A stretch of DNA of 64,000 bases from Arenimonas metalli CF5-1 (GCF_000747155.1 NZ_AVCK01000003.1:62001-126000); one strand, 5' to 3'. Counted from the first letter of the stretch, positions 1 to 8,546 are shown. The notes: generated by a model not told the origin, from the letters alone. Numbers and translations: made by a program.

Positions 1-157
1 CGCATGGCGTGCTTCCTGTTTCCCCTGGGATGCGGCCACTGTCGGTCATGCGGGCGGCCGATTCAAGCGGGGCCCGGACCGTGAATTTTTTCAGCGGCGT
101 GGGAATCGATTTCCCCTCGGGATGCGCCCGGACCCCTGATTCCACGGGCTTTTTGCC

Positions 158-174
158 TTGGCAAGCTTCGTGCA
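158..174 (+). promoter_or_regulatory. Candidate sigma-54 (-24/-12) promoter
   Basis: The string TTGGCAAG-N4-GTGCA has the GG (160-161) and GC (172-173) dinucleotides separated by exactly 10 bases, as sigma-54 promoters require. It has one mismatch to the TGGCACG half and one to the TTGCA half. It lies about 50 bp upstream of the start at 223, so transcription would begin near 185. The proposal is strengthened by the sigma-54 activator gene 1.5 kb away. The rest of positions 1-157 shows no gene I can support. Confidence 0.4.
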
Positions 175-222
175 GTGCTTTGCCTGCCACGCGAACTTCC
201 TCGCGCCATGGAGCCCACCGCC

Positions 223-1179
223 ATGCAGAACACGCTGACCGTCCACGACTCCCCGCCCGCCGCCCCCCTGCTGCCGTCCGCCGAAGGCCTCGAGCGTGCG
301 CTGCGGGACGTGCTGTCCCTGGAGTCCGCCTTCGTCGCCAAGTTCCTGCCCTACCAGGACATGACCCGGCTGCCGCCCGGCTACGCGGGCTTCGCCAAAT
401 GGCACTTCCGCCGCCTGCACGACGACAGCCTGGCCTGGAAGGACGTGGCGCCCGCCTACGCGCTGGCCTGCCTGTCGCACTCGGCCTACGGCACCGCCAT
501 GGATCCGAGCGTGGAGTGGGAGCTGGAGCTGCAGTGGGGCGACCTCAAGTCGCTGTCGCGGCTCGACTGGAGCACGGCCCGCCGCCTGATCATGGACGCC
601 TGGACCTACCTGTCGGGCAACAAGGCCCTGCCGGAAGGGCTGGACGAAGCCATCGAAGCCCGCAATGCCGCCGCCGAGGCCTCCGATGCCTACGTCGAGG
701 AAGACGAGGACGGCCTGCGCGTCGACCTGGAGCTGGTGCCGGCCTACGTGGTGCTGCGCGAATCCATGGCCGGCCGGCGCCCGCAGGACTGGCGCACGCG
801 CGGCCAGGCGCGCTGGCTGTCGAGCGACGTGAACGTGCTGTCGCTGGCGATGAGCCCGGCGCTGGCGGTGCTGGACGCCGTGAGCCTCTACAGCTTCGTC
901 GACGAGGAAGGCCGGCTTCTGGTGCGCATGGCCTTCCCGCCGAACCTGCTGCGCACGCTGGACACCGGCACCAAGACCCGGCGCGCGCTGGACCGCGACC
1001 TGCGCGAGCGCATCGAGCGCTGGCGGGTGGAGCAGCACTCGGCCCTGCTGCGGGTGCCGAGCGCGCTGTGCCCGGGCGAGTTCAACCTGCTGGCCAATCC
1101 GGAACACCCGGACTTCCCGCTGCTGCAGCGCATGGACGCGGTGCCGCTGGACATGGACCGCCGGCGCCGCAGCCACTGA
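223..1179 (+). CDS. Conserved hypothetical protein, 318 aa
   Basis: I do not recognise the family. The protein is soluble, with no signal peptide or membrane segment, and it is acidic in the middle (a DAYVEEDEDG stretch). It is rich in Trp and Tyr near the N terminus, as in KWHFRRLHDD and WTYLSGNKAL. The ATG at 223 is preferred over the in-frame ATG at 208 and GTG at 175 because GGAG sits 9 bases ahead of it. A candidate sigma-54 promoter precedes the gene, and it converges on the H-box protein and sigma-54 activator genes, so membership of the same regulon is possible. No function is proposed. Confidence 0.75.
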   Translation: MQNTLTVHDSPPAAPLLPSAEGLERALRDVLSLESAFVAKFLPYQDMTRLPPGYAGFAKWHFRRLHDDSLAWKDVAPAYALACLSHSAYGTAMDPSVEWELELQWGDLKSLSRLDWSTARRLIMDAWTYLSGNKALPEGLDEAIEARNAAAEASDAYVEEDEDGLRVDLELVPAYVVLRESMAGRRPQDWRTRGQARWLSSDVNVLSLAMSPALAVLDAVSLYSFVDEEGRLLVRMAFPPNLLRTLDTGTKTRRALDRDLRERIERWRVEQHSALLRVPSALCPGEFNLLANPEHPDFPLLQRMDAVPLDMDRRRRSH

Positions 1180-1191
1180 GGCGCGGCAGGA

Positions 1192-1689
1192 TCAGGGCGG
1201 CGGCGGTGGGAACAGCCGCCGCATCTGGTCCAGGCACCCCACCGCGTCGGATTCCATCTGGTCGAGGATGGGTTCGATGTCGGTGCGGTCCTCGCAGCGC
1301 AGGCCCAGCACCCCGGCATTCATGAACAGCGAGTTGAGGTGGTTGCGGAGCTGGTGTTCGACCTCGACCACGGTGGTGCCGGGAAGCGTCACCCAGGCGC
1401 GGCCACCCTTCGCGGGCGGCGCATCGAGGAAGGGACGCAGCGCCGCCAGGTAATCCGCCAGCACCAGCCGGTCGTGCAGCGTCAGCGCGGCCGGGTCGCG
1501 CATCCGCAGGCACAGCACCGCCGACGATCCCGGAGCCGAACCCATGTCGAGGTCGAATTCCACGCACTGCCTGCCGCCCGCCGCCGCGGCGCTGGGCGAC
1601 ACCAGCTCGATGTCCTCGCAGCCCTTGGCCTCGAGCCAGGACAGCATGGGCGGCGGAAACAGGAAGCCCATCTCAGGCGTGGTTTCCAT
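1192..1689 (-). CDS. Small protein with a histidine-kinase-like H-box but no ATPase domain (165 aa)
   Basis: The C-terminal third contains EHQLRNHLNSLFMNAGVL (His112), which resembles the H-box and first helix of a kinase dimerisation/phosphotransfer (DHp) domain; HxLRNxLN is a known H-box variant. A second helix ending in DQMRRLF could pair with it. There is no N, G1 or G2 box, so it cannot be a kinase by itself. The first 100 residues look like a small alpha/beta domain of unknown type. The start at 1689 has GGAGG 6 bases upstream and overlaps the end of the sigma-54 activator gene by 17 bp, so the two are probably translated together. It may be a phosphotransfer or anti-activator partner of that regulator. 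The DHp reading is by eye. Confidence 0.6.
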   Translation of the reverse strand: METTPEMGFLFPPPMLSWLEAKGCEDIELVSPSAAAAGGRQCVEFDLDMGSAPGSSAVLCLRMRDPAALTLHDRLVLADYLAALRPFLDAPPAKGGRAWVTLPGTTVVEVEHQLRNHLNSLFMNAGVLGLRCEDRTDIEPILDQMESDAVGCLDQMRRLFPPPPP

Positions 1690-3064
1690 TCGAGGCCTCC
1701 GCATCCACATCCCCCGCGCCCAGCGCGTCCTCGGGCGGCAGCGACGCGGCCTTGTAGCTGCTGAGCCGGTTGTAGATGGTCTTGGTGGTGATGCCCAGCA
1801 CCTGCGCCGCCTTGGCCTTGTTGTTGTCGAAGTAGGCCAGGGTCTTGAACAGCATGCGCCGCTCGATCTCGTGCATCGGCGTGCCGACCACGAAGGTGAT
1901 GGTGCTGGCGGTCTCGGCCACGGGGCGCATGTCGTCCACCGGCAGGCTGGGCGTGACGCGGTCGGATTCGGCCAGAATGTAGGCGCGCTGGATGATGTTC
2001 TTGAGCTCGCGGATGTTGCCGGGCCAGCGGTAGCGCTGCAGCAGGTCGGCGCCCTCGCGGGTCAGCACTCGGCGGGTGCCGTAGCGGTCGTTGAGCCGCT
2101 TCAGGAACAGGTTGGCGATCGGCAGGATGTCCGCGGGCCGGTCGCGCAGCGGCGGCAGCGCCATCGGGAATTCGGCCAGGCGGTAGTAGAGGTCTTCGCG
2201 CAGCCGGCCCGAGTCGATGGCATCGACATGCGGCCGGTTGGTGGCCGAGACGATGCGCACGTCCACCGCGATGTCCTCGCTGCCGCCGACGCGGCGGATC
2301 TGCCGCGTCTCGAGGGCGCGCAGCAAATGCACCTGCAGGTGCACGGGCATCTCGCTGAGCTCGTCGAGGAAGAGCGTGCCGCCCTCGGCCTGCTCGAACA
2401 GCCCGACGTGGCGCGAAGCGGCGCCGGTGAAGCTGCCGCGCTCATGCCCGAACAGCTGGCTGGTGAGCAGGTCGGCCGGCACCGCGCCGCAGTTGATCGC
2501 GACGAAGGCGCCCTTGCGCCCGCTCTCGGCGTGGATGGCGGCGGCCACCAGCTCCTTGCCGACGCCGCTTTCGCCCTCGATAAACACCGAGGCGTCGGTG
2601 GGCGCGACGCGGCGAACCTGCTGGCGCACGGCATCCATCGCGGCCGACGGGCCGGCGATGCCGTGCCAGGGATCGCCCAGCGCGGGCTCCGGCGCGGGAA
2701 GCCGCGGCGCGGCGGCCTGCAGCAGCTGCCGGAAGCGCGCGACCTGCATCGGCTTGACCACGTAATCCACGATCGGCAGGTGCATCGCCTTGAGCGCGGA
2801 CTCGACCGTGGGATTGCCGGTGATCAGGATCACCTGGGTGCGGCCGCCGAGGTCGACGTGCTCAAGCAGTTCGAGGCCGGAGCCATCGGGCAACGAAAGA
2901 TCCACCAGGGCGACGTCGAAGGCGGTTTCGCGGATGCGGGCCAGCGCCTGTGCGACGGAGCCGGCGATGACGACATCGAAATCCAGTGCGCGGGCGATCT
3001 CGGCAGCGGCCCTGACGAAACCCACGTCGTCATCAACGATAAGCAATGCGGAACGGTCAACCAT
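1673..3064 (-). CDS. NtrC-family sigma-54-dependent response regulator
   Basis: The 463-aa protein has the full three-domain layout. The N-terminal receiver has acidic residues D11/D12, phospho-acceptor D55 in LVDLSLPD, and the conserved Lys in YVVKPM. The AAA+ domain follows, with Walker A GESGVGKE (about 164-171), the sigma-54 contact loop as GSFTGA (210-215, Ser in place of the usual Ala) and Walker B LFLDE. The C terminus is a Fis-type helix-turn-helix (AAQVLGITTKTIYNRL). It should activate sigma-54 RNA polymerase after phosphorylation. The ATG at 3064 is preferred to the GTG at 3073 because a GGTGAG-like ribosome site precedes it. No full histidine kinase gene is adjacent; only the H-box protein follows in the operon. 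A near-perfect sigma-54 promoter faces away at 3190-3205. Confidence 0.95.
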   Translation of the reverse strand: MVDRSALLIVDDDVGFVRAAAEIARALDFDVVIAGSVAQALARIRETAFDVALVDLSLPDGSGLELLEHVDLGGRTQVILITGNPTVESALKAMHLPIVDYVVKPMQVARFRQLLQAAAPRLPAPEPALGDPWHGIAGPSAAMDAVRQQVRRVAPTDASVFIEGESGVGKELVAAAIHAESGRKGAFVAINCGAVPADLLTSQLFGHERGSFTGAASRHVGLFEQAEGGTLFLDELSEMPVHLQVHLLRALETRQIRRVGGSEDIAVDVRIVSATNRPHVDAIDSGRLREDLYYRLAEFPMALPPLRDRPADILPIANLFLKRLNDRYGTRRVLTREGADLLQRYRWPGNIRELKNIIQRAYILAESDRVTPSLPVDDMRPVAETASTITFVVGTPMHEIERRMLFKTLAYFDNNKAKAAQVLGITTKTIYNRLSSYKAASLPPEDALGAGDVDAEASNGNHA

Positions 3065-3082
3065 GATGCTCACCCCCCCGAG

Positions 3083-3125
3083 TGGCAGTCCTTGCCAAGA
3101 CTAACCGCTGGAACGGGCAACGGTT
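3083..3125. promoter_or_regulatory. Two inverted repeats, candidate activator-binding (enhancer) sites
   Basis: TGGCA-N5-TGCCA (3083-3097) is a perfect inverted repeat. AACCG-N13-CGGTT (3103-3107 and 3121-3125) is a second one. Both lie between the divergent activator gene and the sigma-54 promoter, roughly 90-130 bp upstream of the predicted transcription start, where NtrC-type proteins usually bind. Which one binds the protein cannot be told from sequence alone. Confidence 0.4.
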
Positions 3126-3189
3126 CACGCCATTTTCCGGGCCTCCCCTGATTACACCGGATTGAAAATTCTTCCCTCCACCCCTGACG

Positions 3190-3205
3190 TTGGCACCGTA
3201 CTTGC
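3190..3205 (+). promoter_or_regulatory. Sigma-54 promoter (-24/-12), strong match
   Basis: TTGGCAC-N5-TTGC matches the sigma-54 consensus almost exactly, with GG and GC dinucleotides 10 bases apart (GG 3192-3193, GC 3204-3205). The predicted start of transcription is near 3217, and the next gene begins at 3237 after an AAGGAG ribosome site. It lies 126 bp from the start of the divergent NtrC-family gene, the usual arrangement for an activator and its target. Confidence 0.8.
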
Positions 3206-3236
3206 CCAACGCAAGTCACCCCCCAAGGAGTCCGCC

Positions 3237-3764
3237 ATGCGCACGCCCACCGCCACCCTCCCGGAACTGGTCGAAGCCCTGAACGACGGCATGGGCTACC
3301 TCTACCTCGCCGCCGAGCGCAGCCACCATCCGGCCCGGGTGCAGCTTTTCCACCGCATCCGTCGACTGAAGGCTGATATCGCGGCTGACCTTGCCAGCGG
3401 CTGTGTCGGGCCGCTGCACCCCGTGCCCGAGGACGGCAGCTGGCTCGCCGCATGGCGCGACGCCTGCAGCGGCCTGCCGGCCACCCTCGCCCACGGCCCC
3501 GACCGCGCGATGCTCACCGCGCTCGATGCCCAGGAGCTGCGCCTGCTGCGTGCGTTCCGCGACGCCATCGGCAAGGACCAGCCGCCAACCCTGCGCGAAC
3601 TGGCCGCCACCCATTTGCCCGAGGTCGAGGAAGCGCGCGACGAACTGCATGAGCTCAAGTCGGGCAGCGCCCCCCTGCCCCTCGGCCGCAAGCGTCCCGC
3701 CGGCGGCCTGGCCGGACGCCTGCTGCTGCGCGCCGATGGCGACGGGACCGGCCTGCGGGGCTGA
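3237..3764 (+). CDS. PA2169-family (DUF2383-like) four-helix-bundle protein
   Basis: The 175-aa protein begins with LPELVEALNDGMGYLYLAAE and continues with a central Trp-containing segment (SWLAAWRDA) and a late helix (LPEVEEARDELHELK). This is the helix order of the ferritin-like DUF2383/PA2169 family, whose function is not settled but which is often stress-linked. A Lys/Arg-rich tail after residue 150 is extra. The ATG at 3237 is chosen over upstream in-frame codons because AAGGAG lies 7 bases before it and because the sigma-54 start site would fall downstream of those codons. It is the most likely direct target of the divergent NtrC-type regulator. The family call is by pattern only. Confidence 0.65.
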   Translation: MRTPTATLPELVEALNDGMGYLYLAAERSHHPARVQLFHRIRRLKADIAADLASGCVGPLHPVPEDGSWLAAWRDACSGLPATLAHGPDRAMLTALDAQELRLLRAFRDAIGKDQPPTLRELAATHLPEVEEARDELHELKSGSAPLPLGRKRPAGGLAGRLLLRADGDGTGLRG

Positions 3765-3896
3765 CCGACGAAGGCGGGCCGCGGCGCCGGGGCGGCAGGG
3801 AATAAATCGCCCGCTCCGTTCGTAAGTCTGGGTCGAGAGGCCGCGGATCGGCCGCGGCCGGCGATCCCCGCGATCGCCCAGCAGACGGAGGTGCCC

Positions 3897-4706
3897 ATGA
3901 AATCCACAGCCCTTGCCAGCGGGCTCGCCCTGCTCCTGATCACCGGTCAGGCACTCGCCGGGGACGCGTTCACGCTGTCGACCGGCGTCCACCATCACCG
4001 CGGCGACTACGGGACCGAGCGCGACACCGAGATCACCACCGTGCCGGTGACCGCCGGCTACGACACCGATCGCTGGCGTTTCCGCGCCAGCCTGCCCTGG
4101 ACGCACGTTGCCGGTGACCCGAACGTGCTGCCGGGCACGGGCCCGGTGCTCAACCTCAACCCGCTCGGCCGTGGCCGCATCGGCCTGCCGCTCGACCCGG
4201 AGGAAGGCGACGTCGGCCGCACCGGCGGCAGCGCGTCCGGCGTCGGCGACTTGAGCCTGCGCGTGGGCTACGCGCTGGCGCCCAGCGGCCCGGTCCGGGC
4301 CGAGCTCAGCGCGGTCGCCAAGGTCGCCACCGCGGACGAGGACAAGGGCCTGGGCACCGGCGCCAATGACTACGGCGTGGCGTTCGACGTGGCCGGCGAG
4401 CTCGGCGCCACCACCGTGTTCGGCGGCGTGAACTACACGCGGCTGGGCGCCTCGGAATTCATCGATGCCGCGGACGTGCTCGGGTTCAACGTCGGCGCGG
4501 GCTGGCAGGCCGGCCAGGGCCAGCTCGGCCTGGCCTACGACTTCCGTGAGTCCGCGGCCGCCGGCTTCGACGACCGCAGCGAAGTGAGTGGCTACTACCG
4601 CCTCGACACCCGCCGCGGGAATCCGTTCCAGGTGTACGTGTCGGCCGGACTCAGCGACGGCAGCCCCGACTGGGGCAGCGGCGTGAGCTATGGCTGGACC
4701 TTCTAG
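3897..4706 (+). CDS. Exported outer-membrane beta-barrel protein
   Basis: A Sec signal peptide (MKSTALASGLALLLITGQALA) is followed by alternating amphipathic strands and a C-terminal aromatic residue (YGWTF), the signature of an outer-membrane barrel inserted by BamA. Gly-rich turns and repeated strands (GVHHHRGDYG, GYALAPSGPV, GVNYTRLG) suggest about ten strands in 269 residues. The start has GGAGG 5 bases upstream. The gene follows the DUF2383-like gene by 132 bp on the same strand and may share its regulation. The substrate or role is unknown; it resembles transporter- or sensor-type small porins of environmental proteobacteria. Confidence 0.75.
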   Translation: MKSTALASGLALLLITGQALAGDAFTLSTGVHHHRGDYGTERDTEITTVPVTAGYDTDRWRFRASLPWTHVAGDPNVLPGTGPVLNLNPLGRGRIGLPLDPEEGDVGRTGGSASGVGDLSLRVGYALAPSGPVRAELSAVAKVATADEDKGLGTGANDYGVAFDVAGELGATTVFGGVNYTRLGASEFIDAADVLGFNVGAGWQAGQGQLGLAYDFRESAAAGFDDRSEVSGYYRLDTRRGNPFQVYVSAGLSDGSPDWGSGVSYGWTF

Positions 4707-4906
4707 CCAACGCAACTTCGCGAGGCCTCCGGCGGCTTGCGCGGGATGCCCGGCAAGCGCCAGCCCGGTCCGGGGCGCCCGACCACGTGCCGCAGGTAGG
4801 GCACGTCGTCCCGGCGGCCGCGGCCGCGGCCGACCCGGCCCGGCCTGAATGTCCGCGACGGCGCGGGTCCTGCGTAGTGGCGGGGGTCACCCCACGGAGA
4901 GCACCG

Positions 4907-5611
4907 ATGCGTCGCACCCTGTCCCTCGCCCTCGCCCTCACCCTCCCGCCGCTGGCGTCCGCGCAAGCGCCCGCCGCCGCTGATCGCGTCGACTGGGCCC
5001 TGTGCCTGAGCGGCGAGGGCTGCCACGTCTGCGAATCCAGCCTGACGCACGCGCAGGCCGACCAGGCCCTCGGCGCGTTGGGGCTGATCAGCGACGCCCC
5101 CGGCCACACCGTCACCGTGATGCGCAAGAACGACGGCAACTGGACCTGGTACTACGACACCCGCCGCCCCGCGCGCGAGCTCGACCGCTACTTCGGTGGC
5201 CCGGGCCGCGCCAAGCAGTCCGCCTGCGCGACGCTGCCCGGCGACCACGTGCCCCGCGACGGCCAGTGGTCGGTCGCCAATGGCAAAGCGACCCTCAAGA
5301 ACTGCCCGGCGGCCCTCGCCGGCCAGGTGCAGGCGATGCAGATGTTCCGCTCCGGCCCGGTGACGTTCGCCAAGCCCTTCCGCGCGGCCGATGCGCTGCC
5401 GGGCAAGGACGTTGCCTGGCTGCAGTCCGGCCCCAACCAGCACGTCGGCAGCTTCGCCCCGGCCGGCAAGGCCGGGCTGCGCGCCCGCTATGCGTTGACC
5501 GTGGAAAGCCCCGAGCGCATGGCCGGCACGCTGCAGGTATTCGCGCCGATCCCCGGCCAGCCCACCTGCGAAGTGGCGATGCCGTTCACTTACCGCCGAA
5601 CGGGCGACTGA
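4907..5611 (+). CDS. Exported protein of unknown function, 234 aa
   Basis: The N terminus MRRTLSLALALTLPPLASAQA is a Sec signal peptide. The mature protein has cysteines in a CLSGEGCHVC cluster near its N terminus plus single cysteines later (SACATLPG, KNCPA, PTCEVAM), which would suit disulfide bonds in the periplasm. I do not recognise a domain. A GGAGAG ribosome site lies 6 bases before the ATG. The preceding 200-bp gap holds a 7-bp hairpin (4785-4806) but no gene. The 3' end overlaps the converging ATP-grasp gene by 26 bp. Confidence 0.7.
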   Translation: MRRTLSLALALTLPPLASAQAPAAADRVDWALCLSGEGCHVCESSLTHAQADQALGALGLISDAPGHTVTVMRKNDGNWTWYYDTRRPARELDRYFGGPGRAKQSACATLPGDHVPRDGQWSVANGKATLKNCPAALAGQVQAMQMFRSGPVTFAKPFRAADALPGKDVAWLQSGPNQHVGSFAPAGKAGLRARYALTVESPERMAGTLQVFAPIPGQPTCEVAMPFTYRRTGD

Positions 5612-6941
5612 GGCCAGGCCGAGGCCCGCGCTCGGCGTCGAGCAAGGTCAGCACGGGCGCGAAGCCACCGCCCGGGGTTCGGAAATTGGTGGTCTGGCCC
5701 TGGTACATGCGCGCGGCGAACAGCAGCGGGTGGCCTTGGTAGGCGTAGGCGCGGAGGTCGATCTTCAGCGGCGCGTCGCCAGCGCCCCGGTGGCGCTGGC
5801 TGGGCGGCACCAGCGCCTGCGCGACGTAATGGGTGCCGGCCATCTGCTGCCAGGTCTTGTGCGTGAGCTTGTCGCCTCGGTAGCTGGCGCGGCTGCCAAA
5901 GCCACCGGCGGGCTTGAAGAACAGCTGCTTGCGGCGCTGCCAGAGGTCGTCGCGATTGGCGTCGGTCATCACCTCCGTGCGCGGGATGCCTTCGGCCAAG
6001 CGGTCGATGTCGGCGGCGGCGATACCCGCGGCCTGCAGCCAGCGGCGATCGCCAAGCAGCGCCAGGTTGCGCTTGTCGGCGTAAAGCGCGTGGCTCCACG
6101 GATGCGGGCTCAGGGCTACCTCGCGGTCGAGGTAGGCGGCACGCAGCGCGGCCGACGCGGGCTGGTCCAGCATGAAGTCGGTGCAGCGGTTGTAGACGAA
6201 GCCGATGTCGGCGTCGCCACCCCACAAGGCGCCGTCGCGATAGTCGAGGTCCGCCGGATCGCAAATCAGCGCCTCGATGCCGCGCGCGCGCAGCCGGTCG
6301 CGGAACAGCACGAACTCCGGATACAGGTACTGCTGGCGCGGCGCCTCGTCGACGATGGCCAGCAGGCCGCGGCGACCGGCGGGCGCCTGCGCGTCCCACT
6401 CGGCCAGCAGCACGTCCACCGCCGCTTCGGCGACGTCGCCTTCGGCCACCGCCGGCGCGGTCAGCGTCGGCAGGCACAGCTGCTGCGCCTCGACCAGCAG
6501 CGCGTTGATCAGCACGCCGCCCGGGTTGGTGTTGATCTCGATCAGCCGCGGGCCGTCGGGGCCGAGATGGAAGTCGAAGCCCAGCAGGCCGCCCGGCGAG
6601 CCGGGGTCGAGGTTGGCAATGGCCGGTGATCGCGCGCGCACGGTTTCGCGATAGGCCTCGGTGGCCACGACGCGCTCGATGGACTCGATCAGGGCCGTCA
6701 TGGCCTGAACCTGCGCCGCCGCCACGAACACGGGCAGCGGGGCGAACAGGTGGGGATGGGTTTCGGCCAGCGGCGCCGACGCGCCGTGGGCGGCCAGCAC
6801 CTTGTCGAGCTGCGCACGCAGCGCCGACGGGTCGACCGCCAGGCAGAAGCAGGCGCCGTGCAGGGCTTCTGCCGACAGCGGCGCGGTGCACCCGGGGCCG
6901 CAGATCGCGGCGATATCCTGCGGCAGAACGGGCGCGCTCAC
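5586..6941 (-). CDS. ATP-grasp superfamily enzyme, unknown substrate
   Basis: The 451-aa protein carries RLIEINTNPGG (the Glu-x-Asn metal-binding strand of ATP-grasp ligases) in its first half. It carries LFFKPAGGFGSRASYRG (Lys and glycine loop of the nucleotide site) and KIDLRAYAYQG towards the C terminus. This order, with the Glu-Asn strand ahead of the Lys loop, suggests a permuted or unusual ATP-grasp fold like those that join peptides or amino acids. The GTG start at 6941 lies 7 bp after the stop of the serine hydrolase gene; there is no ATG nearby. It is the third gene of a leftward operon with the MddA-like methyltransferase and the hydrolase. The substrate is not predictable. Confidence 0.75.
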   Translation of the reverse strand: MSAPVLPQDIAAICGPGCTAPLSAEALHGACFCLAVDPSALRAQLDKVLAAHGASAPLAETHPHLFAPLPVFVAAAQVQAMTALIESIERVVATEAYRETVRARSPAIANLDPGSPGGLLGFDFHLGPDGPRLIEINTNPGGVLINALLVEAQQLCLPTLTAPAVAEGDVAEAAVDVLLAEWDAQAPAGRRGLLAIVDEAPRQQYLYPEFVLFRDRLRARGIEALICDPADLDYRDGALWGGDADIGFVYNRCTDFMLDQPASAALRAAYLDREVALSPHPWSHALYADKRNLALLGDRRWLQAAGIAAADIDRLAEGIPRTEVMTDANRDDLWQRRKQLFFKPAGGFGSRASYRGDKLTHKTWQQMAGTHYVAQALVPPSQRHRGAGDAPLKIDLRAYAYQGHPLLFAARMYQGQTTNFRTPGGGFAPVLTLLDAERGPRPGLSRPFGGK

Positions 6942-6948
6942 GACGGCG

Positions 6949-8514
6949 CTAGTCGACGCGCGGCGCGGTCTGGTCGCGGCCGCCCTGGTGCAGCACCAGC
7001 GCGGTGGCGCGGCCGTCGGGACCGGGCACGAAGCTGACCTGCGCGTCCACGGCTTCGACGAAGAAACGCGTCGGTGACTCGGGCAGCAGCGGGAAGCGTG
7101 GCTGGTCGGCAAGCCGCAGCTGCAGCACGCCGTCCGCCAACGTGATGTCGAACTGCATGTCGGGCGCAAGCTGGTAACGACCGACGTAGTTGGCCAGCAC
7201 CCCTGCCGGCACCGCCACGAGCACACGCTTCGGCGCGCGGGCCGCGTCCAGCGCAGCCAGCAGGCGCTGCGCACGACCGGGCGTCAGCTGCGCGCGATCG
7301 TTCAATGGCCAGGCTTGTTCCTGCGCGACCGCGGCGATCAGCAGGGACGCCAGCGCCTGGCCCGCGTCGGCATTGATCATCAGCGCAACGCCGTCGCCGC
7401 TGTCGGCCAGCATTTCCACATGGGCGAAGTAGCCGCGGTTGCCGCCGGAATGCGCGAAGTAGCCATGGCTTCCCTCGCCGCGCACGACCACGCCGAGGCC
7501 CATGCCCTCGGCCTGGGGCGTCAGCAGGGCGCGCGCCTGCGCCGGCGTGAGTCGGCGCCCGGCGCCGCCGCGATACGCCTCGGCCACGTCGATCGCGAAC
7601 CGCGCGAGGTCGGAAGGCGTGCTCCACAGCCCCGCGGCCGCCAGCTCGGGATGCGCGCGCCATCCGCCTTCCACCGGCGTCGCATGCGGGCCGAAGTGGC
7701 CGCGTGCGGCGTCGCTGGCCATCGCCTCCGGCAGGTCGGCGAAGAAGCCGCTGTGCGCCATCCCCATCGGCGCCAGCACCGTATCGGTCATCAACGCATT
7801 GAAGTCCCGGCCCTCGCGATCTTCCAGCGCCAGCTGCAGCAGCTGGTAGCCGAGCCCGCTGTAGGCCGCCTCGCCGCCGGGCGCCGACAGCACGCGCGCC
7901 GCCGGGGATTCCGCGGGCGCCTCGCCGGCGAGGATCGCCACCAGGCCCGGCAGCGCCTGGCCCCGCGGATAGCCGGCGAAGCCTCCGGGCGTGACGCCGC
8001 CCGTATGCGAGAGCAGTTGGCGCAACGTGACGGCCGCCTCGCCCTGCGCCTCGCTGCGCGGGAGCTGCCAGCGCTTGAGCGTGGTGTTGATGTCGGCATC
8101 CAGGCGCCAGCCTGCGTCGCCGGACTGCCGCAGCACGGCCACGGCCGTCAGCGCCTTGGCGATCGAAGCGGCCTGGAAACGCGTCCCGGCCGTCACCGGC
8201 TGCCCGCCGGCCTCCGGCGTGGTGACGCCCCAGCTGCCGGTCCAGGCGATGCGGTAGTCGTCAATGACCGCGATGCTGACGCCGGGCACGTTCAGCGCGC
8301 GCATCCAGTCCGGCAGTGTCTTCTGCTCGCGGCGGGACTCATGGGAGACGGCAGGCAAGGTCGCGGCGAAGTGCGCGGCGGGATCCGGCACGGGCGGCGC
8401 GGCCGCCGCCGGTGCCGCGAGGCCCAGCCCAAGGATCAAGCCTGCGACCCGCTGACGCGGACCCGACGTGGGGCGGGAGCACCGCCGCGGGGCCAAGGGG
8501 AACAGCTCGGGCAC
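6949..8514 (-). CDS. Serine hydrolase of the beta-lactamase/D-Ala-D-Ala peptidase superfamily
   Basis: The 521-aa exported protein has the class C signature: SIAK as the S-x-x-K catalytic motif, YSGLGYQLLQ as the second motif (Gly replaces the usual Asn of Y-x-N), and AHSGGNRGYFA as the H-x-G motif. A hydrophobic signal region (VAGLILGLGLAAPAAA) follows an arginine-rich N terminus. The GTG at 8514 is chosen because AAGGAG stands 5 bases ahead. About 120 residues at the C terminus form a separate beta-rich domain seen in many of these esterases/peptidases. It is translated between the methyltransferase gene (32-bp gap) and the ATP-grasp gene (7-bp gap). Confidence 0.85.
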   Translation of the reverse strand: MPELFPLAPRRCSRPTSGPRQRVAGLILGLGLAAPAAAAPPVPDPAAHFAATLPAVSHESRREQKTLPDWMRALNVPGVSIAVIDDYRIAWTGSWGVTTPEAGGQPVTAGTRFQAASIAKALTAVAVLRQSGDAGWRLDADINTTLKRWQLPRSEAQGEAAVTLRQLLSHTGGVTPGGFAGYPRGQALPGLVAILAGEAPAESPAARVLSAPGGEAAYSGLGYQLLQLALEDREGRDFNALMTDTVLAPMGMAHSGFFADLPEAMASDAARGHFGPHATPVEGGWRAHPELAAAGLWSTPSDLARFAIDVAEAYRGGAGRRLTPAQARALLTPQAEGMGLGVVVRGEGSHGYFAHSGGNRGYFAHVEMLADSGDGVALMINADAGQALASLLIAAVAQEQAWPLNDRAQLTPGRAQRLLAALDAARAPKRVLVAVPAGVLANYVGRYQLAPDMQFDITLADGVLQLRLADQPRFPLLPESPTRFFVEAVDAQVSFVPGPDGRATALVLHQGGRDQTAPRVD

Positions 8515-8546
8515 GAAAACTCCTTGCCGGGCGACGGCGTTCGGAA

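Noticed and set aside
3834-3850. A GG-N10-GC spacing before the outer-membrane barrel gene
   Set aside because: Only the dinucleotide spacing fits; the surrounding bases do not match the sigma-54 consensus.
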